Assembly (NCBI GenBank): GCA_000310025.1
Contig: FN649731.1
Span: 1,494,782-1,554,550 of the forward strand
Source of the DNA: Ectocarpus siliculosus
Lineage: Eukaryota > Sar > Phaeophyceae > Ectocarpales > Ectocarpaceae
Length of the DNA: 59,769 nucleotides
Direction: 5' to 3'
Position 1 is the stretch's first letter. Each line of letters begins with the position of its first letter. The notes beneath the pieces were generated by a model. That model searched no databases. It was not told the origin of the DNA and worked only from the letters and a program-made list of their open reading frames with translations. Positions 21,923 to 33,700 of the stretch are shown here, piece after piece. Both the position numbers and the translations under genes were made by a program.

Positions 21923-24518
21923 AATATGTACTGGCGGTTCGTAGTTCGCCTACTTATTATCCGCGCGGCACCGCAGGGAGCACAAGCCCCCTTTTCTTTG
22001 CGTTTCAGTTGTCATCCCGAAGCCGCCGGAGCCTTCTGTAGAGCTAGCTTCTTCTTGGAGAAGGCGTGAGATTATTTTTATCTGTTCCCCAGGTGTGTTG
22101 TTAAGCTTCGGCGAGAGTCTGCATGTACGCCTTGAAGCGCAGGGAAATACCCCCCCCCCTTGTCGTTGTAGAAGCTGAGCGTACTATAATGCGAGGATCC
22201 CCCCCGTGGGGTTAATTACCGATACAGTTGGGTAGCGGGTTTTCGCTTGGGGGACTTTGCGGTAGACAGACTGGATGGTTTCGAATTTTTCGTCTTGTAC
22301 ACCTGTCGCAGCCTGTCGATGACGCTTGTGGTACCCTACCCCGAGCCAGTAGGGCCCCGAGCACGTTTTCTAATTCTTCCTTACTTGAGACAATATTTCA
22401 AGGGTCGGTTTAGTACAGTACATAGTATTGGTACTTTCCATATTTTAGGAAGTATTTGGCCCCACCGCCCGGTACTGAAATACTAACACTTTAGTACAGC
22501 TCTCCACTGTACTAATAATACTGTTGCGTTTAGTAGGGCTATCTATACTGTACTAAAAATAATTTTTGTACCGCTCTCCATACTGTACTAAACATGCTGC
22601 TGCTTTTAGTACGGCTTTTCATACTGTACTGATACTAACCTTAGTACCGATTCTCGATACTGTACTAAACATACTGTTGCGTTTAGTATGGCTCTTCATA
22701 CTGTACTAAACATACTGTTGAGTTTAGTACAGGGTCTCTGTACTGTACTAAGGTGAGTAAAGTATTCATCTCTCCCATACTGGACTGGTACTAACCTTAG
22801 TACGGATTCTCGGTACTGCTGTACTAAAAATACTATACTCTGTATAAACCGACCCTTGGTATCAATATTTTATCTCCTCCACAGGTAGTAAGTCTTTGTC
22901 GTGGCGACCTATCCGCCGGGGATTCTCGTGCCCCCCTTCAGCCATCATGGCTCCTGCCTGTTCGCCCTAGCCGCACGGACCCACGCGCAGGGAAGTCGTC
23001 AAAGTGTGCATGACAACGAGCGACACGTGTTTTCATATATATGGAAATTGTTCGGCCCCGCCTGACGCTTTTCCGCTGATCGCTCAAGGAAAGTAAATAC
23101 ATGAGTTCCAAAGTTGGAACGACCAGAAGTGGGTACTACATCGATTCCGCGCTGTATCTCGTTCCCACGTGATAAGAAACAGAGGGCTCTGTGGTTGGAC
23201 ATTTCTAAAAACACACAGCACATGCATTCATTCACAGCCAGTCACAGCTCGACACGATTTACCTCGTGACTACGGTGTTACCTTTAGACGAGAACGTCAT
23301 AGAGGGGCAGGCACAAAAGCAAACGAGTAGTAGGAGGGGATTGTACGATTTCGTACGTACGGGGGGGGCACAGAGGTTTACACCCGGTGTTATGTGTGCA
23401 GTGGACACCATCTGCCTGCAGGCCACCCGAGACGGTCAACGCGAATGGCGGTGACGCAGATGGTGCATACGCCGGGGCCTGTTTATCGTAGAAAAATAAG
23501 CGGAGTCCAGTCTACGTGGCAATTTCCCCGCTTGACCCTGTTGTTTCGTCCTTCACTCATTGGTCTGTCTGTGAATATGGTATTGAAGAGTACGGGGGGG
23601 CTACACTTGACAAAGTCTATGTGTGACTGCGTAGTTGTTACATGTGGAGACAAAGCGTACGACCAAGGAACAGCAAAAGCCCTAGGTACGGCCAACGTTC
23701 TTGGCAAGGTACGGACCGTGTGTATCGCGTACACTCTGCAAGCAGGCTACTTTCATTGCTCTCCTCCTGCTGCGCGTTTCGGGAACGAAATGATACAATT
23801 CGGTCATTGAAAGACTAACGGTTCGAGCAAATGTCACAGTCGAAGGGGACGCGCCGAAAAGTCTTTTTCAGTGAGTGTAATCTCTGGGTACTGCGCTTAT
23901 TTTCTCGTACTAAGGCTACACACTCAGTGATTTTTGCTCGGCTGATTGAGACAGTTGAAACCCGGCAACTCAGCCACGTTCGATAGTCAAGTTCGTACAG
24001 CACTAACCAACGAGAGCGCGTAATGGCGCCAGAGAGGGCCTCAAACAGGGCAACAACGAGACAGTAGTCGCCCCTGTCGAAATATCTATGCAGACTGCAG
24101 CATAGAGTCTGTAGTCTACAGCAGTGGCAGTCGTAAGACCTAGACTACTTGTACAATCAATGCGGATCAATGTGTGGGCTGTGCTACATATCCATCCCTG
24201 ATCCATAAGTACCGATTTGCTGACAAACGCGTTAACCGCAGAGGTGAGCATTCGACGAGAAATGTGCCAAGGGTGTGTTAACAATGTTAGTCCGAGTCAC
24301 CTTAGACCACCGCTTGATCTCCCTACCGCCGTGGACGCTGTAGCGCAACATGTTCGCCGACCGAATCTAATAACCAAACCGTGTTTTTTCCACCGAGTGT
24401 GGCAAGGCACTGTCAAATTCTAGCCAATCAGTGAGTCTCCAACACTCTTCTCTCTTCTCTCTCTCTCTCTCTCTCTCTCACGCATCCGTGTGGCACAATC
24501 CCCACACCCGTCGTCGAG
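21923..24518. other. spacer between genes B and C
   Basis: Contains the TIR element at 22399-22858. The remainder has only short unrecognised frames and a (CT)n tract at 24451-24480 just upstream of gene C. Confidence 0.5.
22399..22858. mobile_element. MITE-like element with palindromic internal array
   Basis: Ends are inverted repeats CAAGGGTCGGTTTAGTACAG and its complement-like partner CTGTATAAACCGACCCTTG. The 8-mer CAATATTT occurs immediately outside the left end and four bases outside the right end. The interior is an AT-rich array of TAGTAC...GTACTA units spaced about 45-60 bp. No coding capacity. Confidence 0.7.
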
Positions 24519-26983
24519 ATGAAGATTTCGTTGCTTGGTTGCGGCGCATTGCTCGCGCCGTCGGTCGCCGATGCGGCCGGCCTGGCGTCGCGAATGATGG
24601 CAGCGTCCCTCGTGTCATGGTGAGTGCTCTCTCTTTCGCGCGCTCGTCGTGTGGCTTTGCGTAAACCGTGCCACCGCGAAACGGGTTTGTTTGTTGGATT
24701 TGTGCAACTCACAAAACACTTGGTGGGTGTTTTCGGTGCTGCTCGATACGCGCAGGCGTGTCCCTCACCGTGCGCTATTGTATCTGGTGTCTTGCTTACT
24801 CATCCGACGACTCTGCAAAGCCAGGTATAGCTCGTAGAAACATACGTTGCGTGTAGCCCGTTTTGAGTCGTGACGTTCTATTGCAAACATTTTTGAAGTG
24901 GATTTTTCTGTTCCTCCGGAGAAACGGCGGTGTTTTCATGACAACGCACGCACTATCATCGGCGCGTGTGCCGACGAAAGGTTTGCGTGCTTGCTGTACG
25001 TATGCATACTTGCACGAGAAAAGAGCCTTACTCTCTCCCCTGAGACTGAAGGAAAACACAAGGAACAGCCAACCAGCGCCCTACGACTACATAGGTGGTA
25101 CATGCAGCAGTAGTGTATGCGCATCATCCTTTCAGAATCCGTGATACTCCGCACCGCACCCAACCTCCGTTTCTTGTCCATCTCTTGATCTCCAAAGTTT
25201 TGATAAAAGTTGATGGAAAACACTGCTATATTGCGCAACGCGTAGAGGCCCATACACAAGATGGCCACCAAACCTGTCTGGTTGAGCCTGTTGCCCGCAG
25301 GGGGATACGTTGCTCGAGTATCACATGAGAAACACAGCAGGGAGGTGTAGGTCGTATATAACACTCGGGATTACATGTCGAATTTGTCCGGCTCTTTCAC
25401 CAGTTGGATACTGCTGTATAGATAAGGGATTGCCGTTTTTCTGTAATCACACCAACAGAAGTACAACCCTGGCGACGGAATAAACAGAACCAACGCAAAC
25501 CTCACGACTTAGGCTACGCGCTTTGCAGCCACAAATGAGCGAGATTTTTTGTGTGAAGACAGAGACGGCGTATTAGACAAGGCACAGCAGTCAAGCACTA
25601 CTAAATAGTGGTCCCACAAGAGTAAAGTGTCTAATAGTGAGTTTTTCACGGGTTTTCCAGATTGCACACTGCGTGGTAATCCCCTCACGGAAGGTGGCAT
25701 GCATGGGCATGTCGGAAGACTTGACGGGATTGCAGGCGGGAAGTCGGCCTGAAGCTCAGGACTGTATGTGTTGCGTGTAAGAGACTGTTATTGCCCGTGC
25801 CGACACCTGTGCGTGCCCATCTGCACGGGAAAGCCAGTCAGTGTAGATCATATTGCGTACCTTGGGGCGTTGGCCTTGATGCCAAATGAACGTCGAGGCC
25901 TTGGTCGGTGTACTACAATAGCCGATGCTTTTCTCTGTACACACGCAGACACGCCAAGCTTATTTATGTACGTAGACTATTTATCCATGCATAGCACCAC
26001 GGTTGTCATCTGCGTGGTCCTAAACTTCCATGTGGGCAGATTCCACATGATGATACGATGATGAGCCGTCCTCTTGTGACTCTGCGCCTGAATCTCCGTT
26101 GGGCCTCTTTTTCGCGGACACCCTGGACTGCAGTGTCCGAAGTGGCATTGTTTTCACTAAATTTGGGGTGTTCTCGCGAGCACCGAATTACTGTGCTTGC
26201 CCTTCCCTTCACTTGACCCTCCCCCCATGTAAACCCGGCATACACATCGCTCCGTCCCGGCATTGTAGGGATGCGAAACCATTGGCCTAACAACTGCGGC
26301 ACTCGTCTACTAAGTATCCCCCTCCCCCGGTATCTCCCCCCTAGCTTTCCTCTAAATCTCCTCCTCGCCCCCCCCCCCCCCGCCTCGATCTATGTGCATT
26401 CGCCATTGCACGAACCGCGCATCACACAAAAAGCGCTGCCGCGGGCGTCGGAGGGACCTCTCCTGGCCAACACCGCGCGCTCGAAGAGACCGAGGACACC
26501 CCCTCTACGATGCCATCCTTCAACGCCACGGAGCCCCCCAGCTTCACCAGCAGCAGCTACGGTTCGCACGACCGGATGATATCCTTCAACTCCACGTCCT
26601 CCACCAGCAGCTTCCACCGGGGCGACGAGGACGACTCGGACTCCTATTCCTTCTCGTACTCGTTTGATGGAGGAGGAGGAGGCGGTGGCGGTGGCGGTGG
26701 CGGCGGCGGCGGCGGGGACGACAACGGCGGTGGCGACAACGGCGGCGGAGGCGATGGCGGAGGGGGCAAGGGGGGTGGTGGCACCGGCGCCGACGCTGGC
26801 GATACCGCTGCTCTTTCCAACACCGAGAGCTCGCTCGTGGAGGACGACGGGGGGAGCGTCAGCACGGTCCTGTTGGTTGTCCTGGCCTTGTTCGCCGCCG
26901 GGGCCGCGTGGCTGCTGTACCGCACTTGGGCCAAGAGGCGCATGGCCTGGCGCCGGTTGGGCGACGAGGCGCTGCTGCCGTAA
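24519..26983 (+). CDS. secreted single-pass membrane protein, Ser/Gly-rich (gene C)
   Basis: Exons 24519-24619 (ATG, donor GTGAGT) and 26434-26983 (first AG after a C-rich tract; stop TAA). Phase 2 join, 216 residues. Seen: signal peptide MKISLLGCGALLAPSVADA; mature start AAAGVGG then HRALEETEDTPST, resembling gene B; potential N-glycosylation sites (NAT, NST); Ser/Thr-rich region; DEDDSDSYSFSYSF; a 16-residue Gly run and further Gly/Asp. A transmembrane segment follows (VSTVLLVVLALFAAGAAWLL) with a basic cytoplasmic tail (YRTWAKRRMAWRR). The AAGAAW motif is shared with gene A, but here a tail follows, so this member looks like a type I membrane protein rather than GPI-anchored. The acceptor has purines close by, so the exon border is the weakest point. 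No function assigned. Confidence 0.55.
26243..26312 (+). repeat. dispersed repeat F1, copy 4 (diverged)
   Basis: GCTCCGTCCCGGCATTGTAG, then GGATGCGAAACCATTGGCC and TAACAACTGCGGC align with the other F1 copies; in the intron of gene C. Confidence 0.65.
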
Positions 26984-29197
26984 CTCGAGGGGATGACGAC
27001 TCGAGGGGACCATGGCTATTCATGTGATGGTCGAAGCAGGATCATGGCTATTCGTTGAATACTCGATGGGAGGATCATGTTTGCTCGTTGTTCTCCAGCG
27101 ATCTATTGCACAGGAGTGGTCATGGACGTCAAGACTCCGGCTGGCGAGAGAATTTAGCTAGCTCTATTTGATTCATACAGCAGTCGTATGTGGAGGGAGG
27201 GCTGAAAAGACAGAGACGCGCGTGTTGCCACCTTGCTGTTTTCTGCCCCCCAAATCGTCTGTTTTTTGAATATGTACGATTTTGGTAAAAGGCGTCCTAT
27301 TTGTGTTTTTCTATATCTCCAATCGTGTATACTATTTAAATTTTGTTGGAAGGCAGCCAAGCCGTACATGTCATTGTCATTGTTGCTTGTCTACGGCCAC
27401 CGCTGTGTCGGCGGGAGGAAAATTGTTCTGAAACAGCGAGAAGAGCCTTCGGCATTCTTCGGCTGGACCTGTTCAGGCAGTTGTACGGCGTGTACCGGTA
27501 TGTAGTATTGTTGTTCTTGTTCGAATCGTTCCCCCCACCCCACCACCACTTTGATAGTCAATCGTGGGGCGAACTGCTCTTGCGTTACCATCTATCTGTG
27601 CCTCGTGCGTTGTTCGGAGAGAGTTTTTCTGTTGTCTCCGTGTTGGCGGGGGATGAAGGCTGCTCAGCTCTCTCTTTTCCTCTAGAAAGGTTGTGGGGTG
27701 TAGTTGCGACGGATGGCAGTGTGAGCTGCACACGCCCTGGGGCTGATGAGCGGAGGAATGGACGGCTATTTTGGTAGCCACGGGTTTTTTCGGTAGAATT
27801 TTCCTTCTGTTTCGACTTTTTTTTTTCTCGGGGACTCGACGGTTTGATGGCCGCGTTGTGGATCATCGGTGGCGTGTTTTCGTGGACACGGAGGCAGGCA
27901 GGCAGGTTGAAAATTCCGTTCGTGGCGTGCGCGGGAATCTTGTGCAAGTGTTGACACATCAATCAATTTTTGTTGAACTAATATTTTCACGCACGCACGC
28001 GTAGAGGCGTGCGTCCTCTTGCTTTATGTTGAGTTTTTCTCTCCGCAGTCGCGCGCAACGCCAGAACAGCAGACCAAGCGCCCCGCTTGTGTCGCTGTTG
28101 ATGTATGGATGCCCCATCACGCATGCAAGTCAAAGGAAAAACCTTCACCAGCCTCTGTCGGAGGGATGGGGCTCCACCCATTCATTGGTTGTTTGCTGTT
28201 CGGCAAGTAGCCACAACAGCAGTAGTAGTGGCAAGCTCTCTATTGAGATTTGCATCACGGCTGGTTCCTTCTCCAAACGGAAAAAAAACGCCGAAGTGCA
28301 TGCATCTGCCCGGATTCCTCACACGCCAAGCCGCTGCAGACACTATAATACTACTCACCAGCCGCCACTGCAGCCACCCGGGGCTCGCGCAAGCTCTTCA
28401 GCGACTGCTCGTGTTATGCCCCTCGAGCACGTCATTCCATTCCGAGCAACCCCAAAACGGTTTCTTGTCACGGTACGCTACGGTGCAAAAGAAGGTCTCA
28501 CGGAACGAGAAGAGAGGTAAGGTGCACTACATGGCACGGCGTCTCAACACCACTGTACAACCCCCCCCTCCCCCCCCCCCCCCCTCTTTNNNNNNNNNNN
28601 NNNNNNNNNNNNNNNNNNNNNNNNNNNNNNNNNNNNNNNNNNNNNNNNNNNNNNNNNNNNNNNNNNNNNNNNNNNNNNNNNNNNNNNNNACCCCCCCCTC
28701 CCCCCCCCCCCCCCGCTCTCTCACTCTTGCCTCCCTCTATCATCGGCCTTCGACAACTGCTGACTGGCGGCCTTCTTCCATGAACGCCTACATAGCAACA
28801 GCAACAACGCGATTGCACCGCACCACACTCTTCAACGCCGCGAATGTCCGCCGGAAAATGTCGGTCACACACGGACGCCACACCAGCAGGAGGAGGTACA
28901 CGACCAAAAAGTGAGACACACAGGGAACATCCTTCAAAGAGCGAAAAGCGCCGTCCCCGCCCGCCCTCGAGAGGCGCACGTACCGCTGCAACAACAACTT
29001 GTTTTGCACGCCCTCGCCAAAGCCGCAACCAACGGCACTTCTTACTCCAGACAGGGGCGGCGCACAGCCTGTAGTGCCCTGTATTCGTACCACGACGTTG
29101 ACAGGAGCGGCGCCGGCGCACGCAAAAGGGCCTTCCTCGCGTCTGCGTGCTGCGACAAAGGCGTCTTGTCTGCCACTCGTCGCGCGGGGGCGCATCA
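26984..29197. other. intergenic region with assembly gap
   Basis: No recognisable gene. Contains the 100-N gap, CAGGCAGG runs near 27893 and only repeat-driven or unrecognised frames. Confidence 0.5.
28590..28689. other. assembly gap (100 N)
   Basis: Exactly 100 N, with poly-C on both sides; frames drawn across it are meaningless. Confidence 0.99.
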
Positions 29198-29251
29198 TCA
29201 CGTTGTAGTAGCCGTCTCTGCCGCGGCGAGGGGGGCAGCGCTCTTTGCCGC

Positions 29252-29284
<33 letters not shown>

Positions 29285-30455
29285 TTCGAAGTCAGGAGCA
29301 ACGAACCCCCCGTCGAGGGCCACCTGGTCGACTCCTATCTTCTCTAAGAACGCCAGGATCTCTTCGACCTCCGCCAGCGGCGGTAGCTCTCCCTTAAAAT
29401 AAAAAAACACAACACACAAGCATGGCACAAACGTACATGCGACGCGCGGGCGCGCGGGCAGCGGCGGCGGTGACAGAGCGGGTTGCCAGGCGCGTCAAAA
29501 AAACCACAGACAGGGTTTTGGCCTCAACGCTTAAACAAGGCGTGTAAGAACACCTCCTTTTGTTTAGACATCGTTTTTTTTTTTTTTCTGGGTGTGCCCA
29601 AACGAAAAGAAGAAAGCCCACCGTGGCGAAAGCTGTCGGCTCAGGCAGGCCGAGCGGGGTTGACACACAGGCATACAGAGCGCGTCACCTTAACATTAAC
29701 AACCTGGGAGTTCACAACAATTTCAGCCTTACGAAAGGAGAACTTACATAAGACACTGACTGGCTTGCCAAACAAAAAACGGAATAAGTAACTCCTTTAC
29801 ACACCCATGGTAGACCGTCGTTGTGGTGAGCCTTTACCCCCAAGAACACGCGTCTTGTACACGGACACACACCCCGGAGAAACATACTACATTGCTTCCT
29901 TTCTATTGGACCCGCAAGGTATGAACCCAACCAAAATTGTCGCATCACACCGCCGTCCGTTTGCCTGTCCTTTGTGCACAAACCAACCCTCCGGTGGTGG
30001 GGACACACATTTATCAGTGAGAGCCAGAAACCCCCTATTATCTGTGTCATGGGACCCGTGCATCGAGAACTAAAATAGGAACAAAAAGTCTCGCCTTCTG
30101 TTTCACATTTCTACAAGAACAAGTTTAGTAGTTCCCCATGACGTGTGCCCCAGTATGTCAACTTGTACAAATGTGAAAAATACTTTAAAAAAAAGTGGTT
30201 AAACGGGGGAAAACAGACTGTTTCGACATGATCTGTTCCTTGAGCATCGGTGACGATAGGTTGCAAATTACTCTTTATCTGTGGAGAGGAGATGAATTTG
30301 TGTCACAAAAAAAAAAAAGGTCTACCGTATTGCGCCGCACCTTGTTCATGCGCTCGACCACCCCTCGCTGTATGGCGGAGACCTTGTTTCCCGGGAGCAG
30401 CCGGAACTTGCAGATGATCCCCGTGGCGATGCTCTTGGGAAGCAAATCTTTGTAC
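29198..30455 (-). CDS. unrecognised gene, two 3' exons
   Basis: Exon 30455-30341 (acceptor GAAACAG, donor AAG|GTGCGG) encodes 38 residues including LPKSIATGIICKFRLLPGNK and GVVERMNK. Exon 29392-29198 (acceptor TTTTAAG) encodes GELPPLAEVEEILAFLEKIG, VDQVALDGG, a ten-residue Gly run from a CCG repeat, and an Ala-rich end at TGA. Phases match (0). I do not recognise the family. The pattern EEILAFLEKIGVDQVAL weakly recalls the start of Iojap/RsfS-type domains, but the rest of such a domain is absent. The start is not found: the first visible exon begins in phase 2, and only 283 bp separate it from the end of the next gene upstream. Confidence 0.35.
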
Positions 30456-30738
30456 CTGTTTCATTTTCGCCAACCCACAGGATGGGTCAGGGTTACGTAG
30501 GCGGTGAGGTAGAGCGGAACAAATAAACAACCACAAACAAGGAAAAAAATAACCGGAGACAGGGGAGAGAAAAGTACCACCAAAACGAGAGAAAACTGCA
30601 ATTGCCGCCTGCCTGCCCCCTTCAAACAGCAAATCAACCGGTGTATTTTACTCGTAGACGAACACGTAGTACTCGCAGTCTCTTTCGCTCTTCGCACACA
30701 CAAGCGACGCGATCACATCATCTATCGCCCATCGTCCC

Positions 30739-33700
30739 TCACTTGGTGGAACCCCTCTCCTTGGCCAGCACCCGGAACTTGTTGTACTTCTCCTCCGCCC
30801 GCCGCTCGCTCTCCGAGATCTCCGAAAGGTTCTCCGCGATGGCCTTCAGCAGCGGCTCCTCCTGCTGCTGCCCCACGAAGAACTTCTCCACGGCCTCGAG
30901 GAACAGTTTCGCTGCGATAGACAAGCAGTTATATTTTTGCCCCCCCCGGCCCGTGATGGAACCGTGTGAATATAGGAGTAAAGGAGCCTCCGATGAGGCA
31001 TTGTTGGTGCGAAGGTTGTTAACAAACAGCGAGGCAGACCGCCACCAACGCCACCCCCCCCCCCCAAAAAAAAAAAAACTACCCCTAGTCTCCCCCTTCC
31101 CTCCCGCCCCGGACCCGCGAGGACACTACCAATAAACTATGAAATAGAGGAGGGGGTTTCGTGAGTCCAAACCCTAACCCCCCACCCCCCACCCCCCTAC
31201 TAAAACCGAGCTTATCATCCTCGCCAAGGCTACTACCCACCCGCCCACCCAAACCCGTCATCCTTACCCGTGCCCCTTGTCTCCCACGCGTCCGCCACGG
31301 CCGGAAGGATGTGCTTGTCGCTCCACCGCGCCGCCTCCCTCAGCTGCTCCCGGGTGAGCAGGGTCTGAAGCCGCCCCGTGGTCTTCATCGCGTTGCCCTC
31401 CTTGCTCTCGCCCCACACGGCAAGCGTGCCGCCGATGCTGCCCAGGTCTCGCGGGTCCAGCACGAGGGCGTTCGTATGTCGCGTGAAGGCCTGGCGGGAA
31501 GGGGGGGGGGGTTGGCGTTGTTATGAAGAAAGAATCGAACTCGGCAAGCTCGTTGATTGTGATGGAAGCAAAGCGTAAAAATACTTCGAGAGAGATCAAG
31601 CGGGACGTGGAGGCGGGGTGGGGAGGGGGTCGGCGTGGGGTTAAACTGAACTGTAGATTTCGGCAAACTCCCTGATCATGTTATGAACCAAGCCGCGCCA
31701 ACCGCGTCAAAGAGTAATTTAGAGTTCATAGTACACGGGGGGCACCACAGATAAGAAGAAAAATAACACCCTCTCCCCTAACAACAGCAACCCACCTGGG
31801 ACTCGAGCACAAGACCCTCGGCTGGCGCAAGGGGCACCCTGAGCTTGTACGGGGTCTTCAAGGCCGCTTCCACGAACCCCGACCACAGGTCGCCCCTCGC
31901 CTCCCCGAGCGCCCCGCCGATCATCAGCCGGATTTGATTCTACGACACAGAGACGGGCAGCATAAACACACACGCGCGCGCGCGGTCCCAGTTAATGGCA
32001 TTTAGAAGCGTTCTTGGTTTTCACTCGCACTGAAACTGACGTTTTTTCATTGGTCAGCCGGTTAGCGCGGTCGATGCTAACAATTAAAAAACACACACGC
32101 GCGCGCGCGAGAATGCCTGCGCAGCCAGCGTGAGCGAGGGGCATCGGAGAGTGGCCATACGGTGGAGGTGTAGCGGTGGGTAGGGGTGGTTGACGGAAGT
32201 TGGGGATGCGCTGGCAAACCATCCACATTGTGATTGGAGAATCTGAGGTATGCGAAAGGGGGTGTGGTCGCAAGCGAGAGCTCCGCTGCTGCTACGTGAA
32301 ACGACCACTTACACGCGTGCACAAAAGTCGCGAATACTTCCAACGTATAAGGTCACCCTAGCTACCGGCAAGCTAGCGCTCGCGACGTCAACGAAAAGAC
32401 ACGCGCACACAAGCACGCGGCGAATACACGGACCACAAGTCACCAAGAACACAACCGCACTAGTACCGGACCTGCAAATCTGCCTCGGAAGCCTACACGG
32501 CCACACGTACACGACACACAAGTAGAACGGAACACAGAGAAGCGTGATCAAAGCAAGAGCGCAGATAGAAGCACAAAAGCGAAGTGCGAAGCTGCTAGAG
32601 AGGGACCTCGACCTGCTCACGTATACAAAGGCCTTGCCACGGATGTCTATCCGCACGAACTCGTCCGGGGTGTCCTGCCCAGGCCGCGTGTAGCTCACGA
32701 TGCCGTCCAGCGCCTCGCAGCGGTAAATGCTGCGCGCCACACGAAAAGACAGAGAGAGACAGAGACAGATAGATAATAGAATGAGGGAACCGCACACATA
32801 GCGTACACTTTTCATTCGGCAGCACGCTAGCGCGGCCGATGCTTGTAGCAAAACCAATACAACAAGACGTATACCCTTAACAGACAACACGGATGTACGG
32901 CGTTTCAGCTGATTTAGCATGGTGGATGCCGGAAAATACACGCACGACTAGACAGTGCGCACAAGAGAGCAAGCACTACTAGGCGAGAGCGAAGTGAGCG
33001 AGAAACATGGGCTCGTTTCGGACTGATCCACGCTCGCCCCTCACCATCCGGCAGGGCCTAAACCTGCGCATCATAAACCTGACAACAACTGGAAACCAGT
33101 ATAGAAAACCAGCGTCTTCAAAGAGGACATACACCTGAGGGACAGCATGCCCAAGCTCTTCGTGCACGGTAGGGATGAACTAAAAGAACTGAGGTTGTTT
33201 GTTGGACAGGAAATCACCCTTGAAAACTTTGTTTCCCTTATTTCTTCCGACACAAGTCTGTCTCACTTTTGGCCCTCCGCCGCGGTGACTTTCCTGACAA
33301 AACACCGCCGAGACGGTACACAAGGCACACGTCACCGGGGAGTGCTGAACACACGACAAAAAAGACTCGTCGCATGCTATGTCGCGTGCCATCTGCCCCT
33401 ACACGGTGGCACAGCGGTACTGTACCCACCGTTGGGCACCCGGTGCCTTGAGCAGCAACACGCAGGAACGCGATGCGCCATACACTGCCAGAGGACACAT
33501 GAACGAAGCACATCTACCACAATTACGACGAGAGAGCGCTCTCGAACTGTCTGAAACCCCGGGAACACTGCTGAGTGCCGCTAGATATAAAAAGGTTGGA
33601 CTCCCCTTTGGAACAACAACAACAACAACAGCAATGCAGCGCCGACAAAAGCAAACGGGGATCACCTTGTTCTCAGCTCTCGGAGCAAAATCTGCTTCTC

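Noticed and set aside
30652-30738. Open stretch after the pseudouridine synthase stop (ending CEYYVFVYE)
   Set aside because: It is in a different frame from the gene and has no usable start; probably 3' untranslated sequence.
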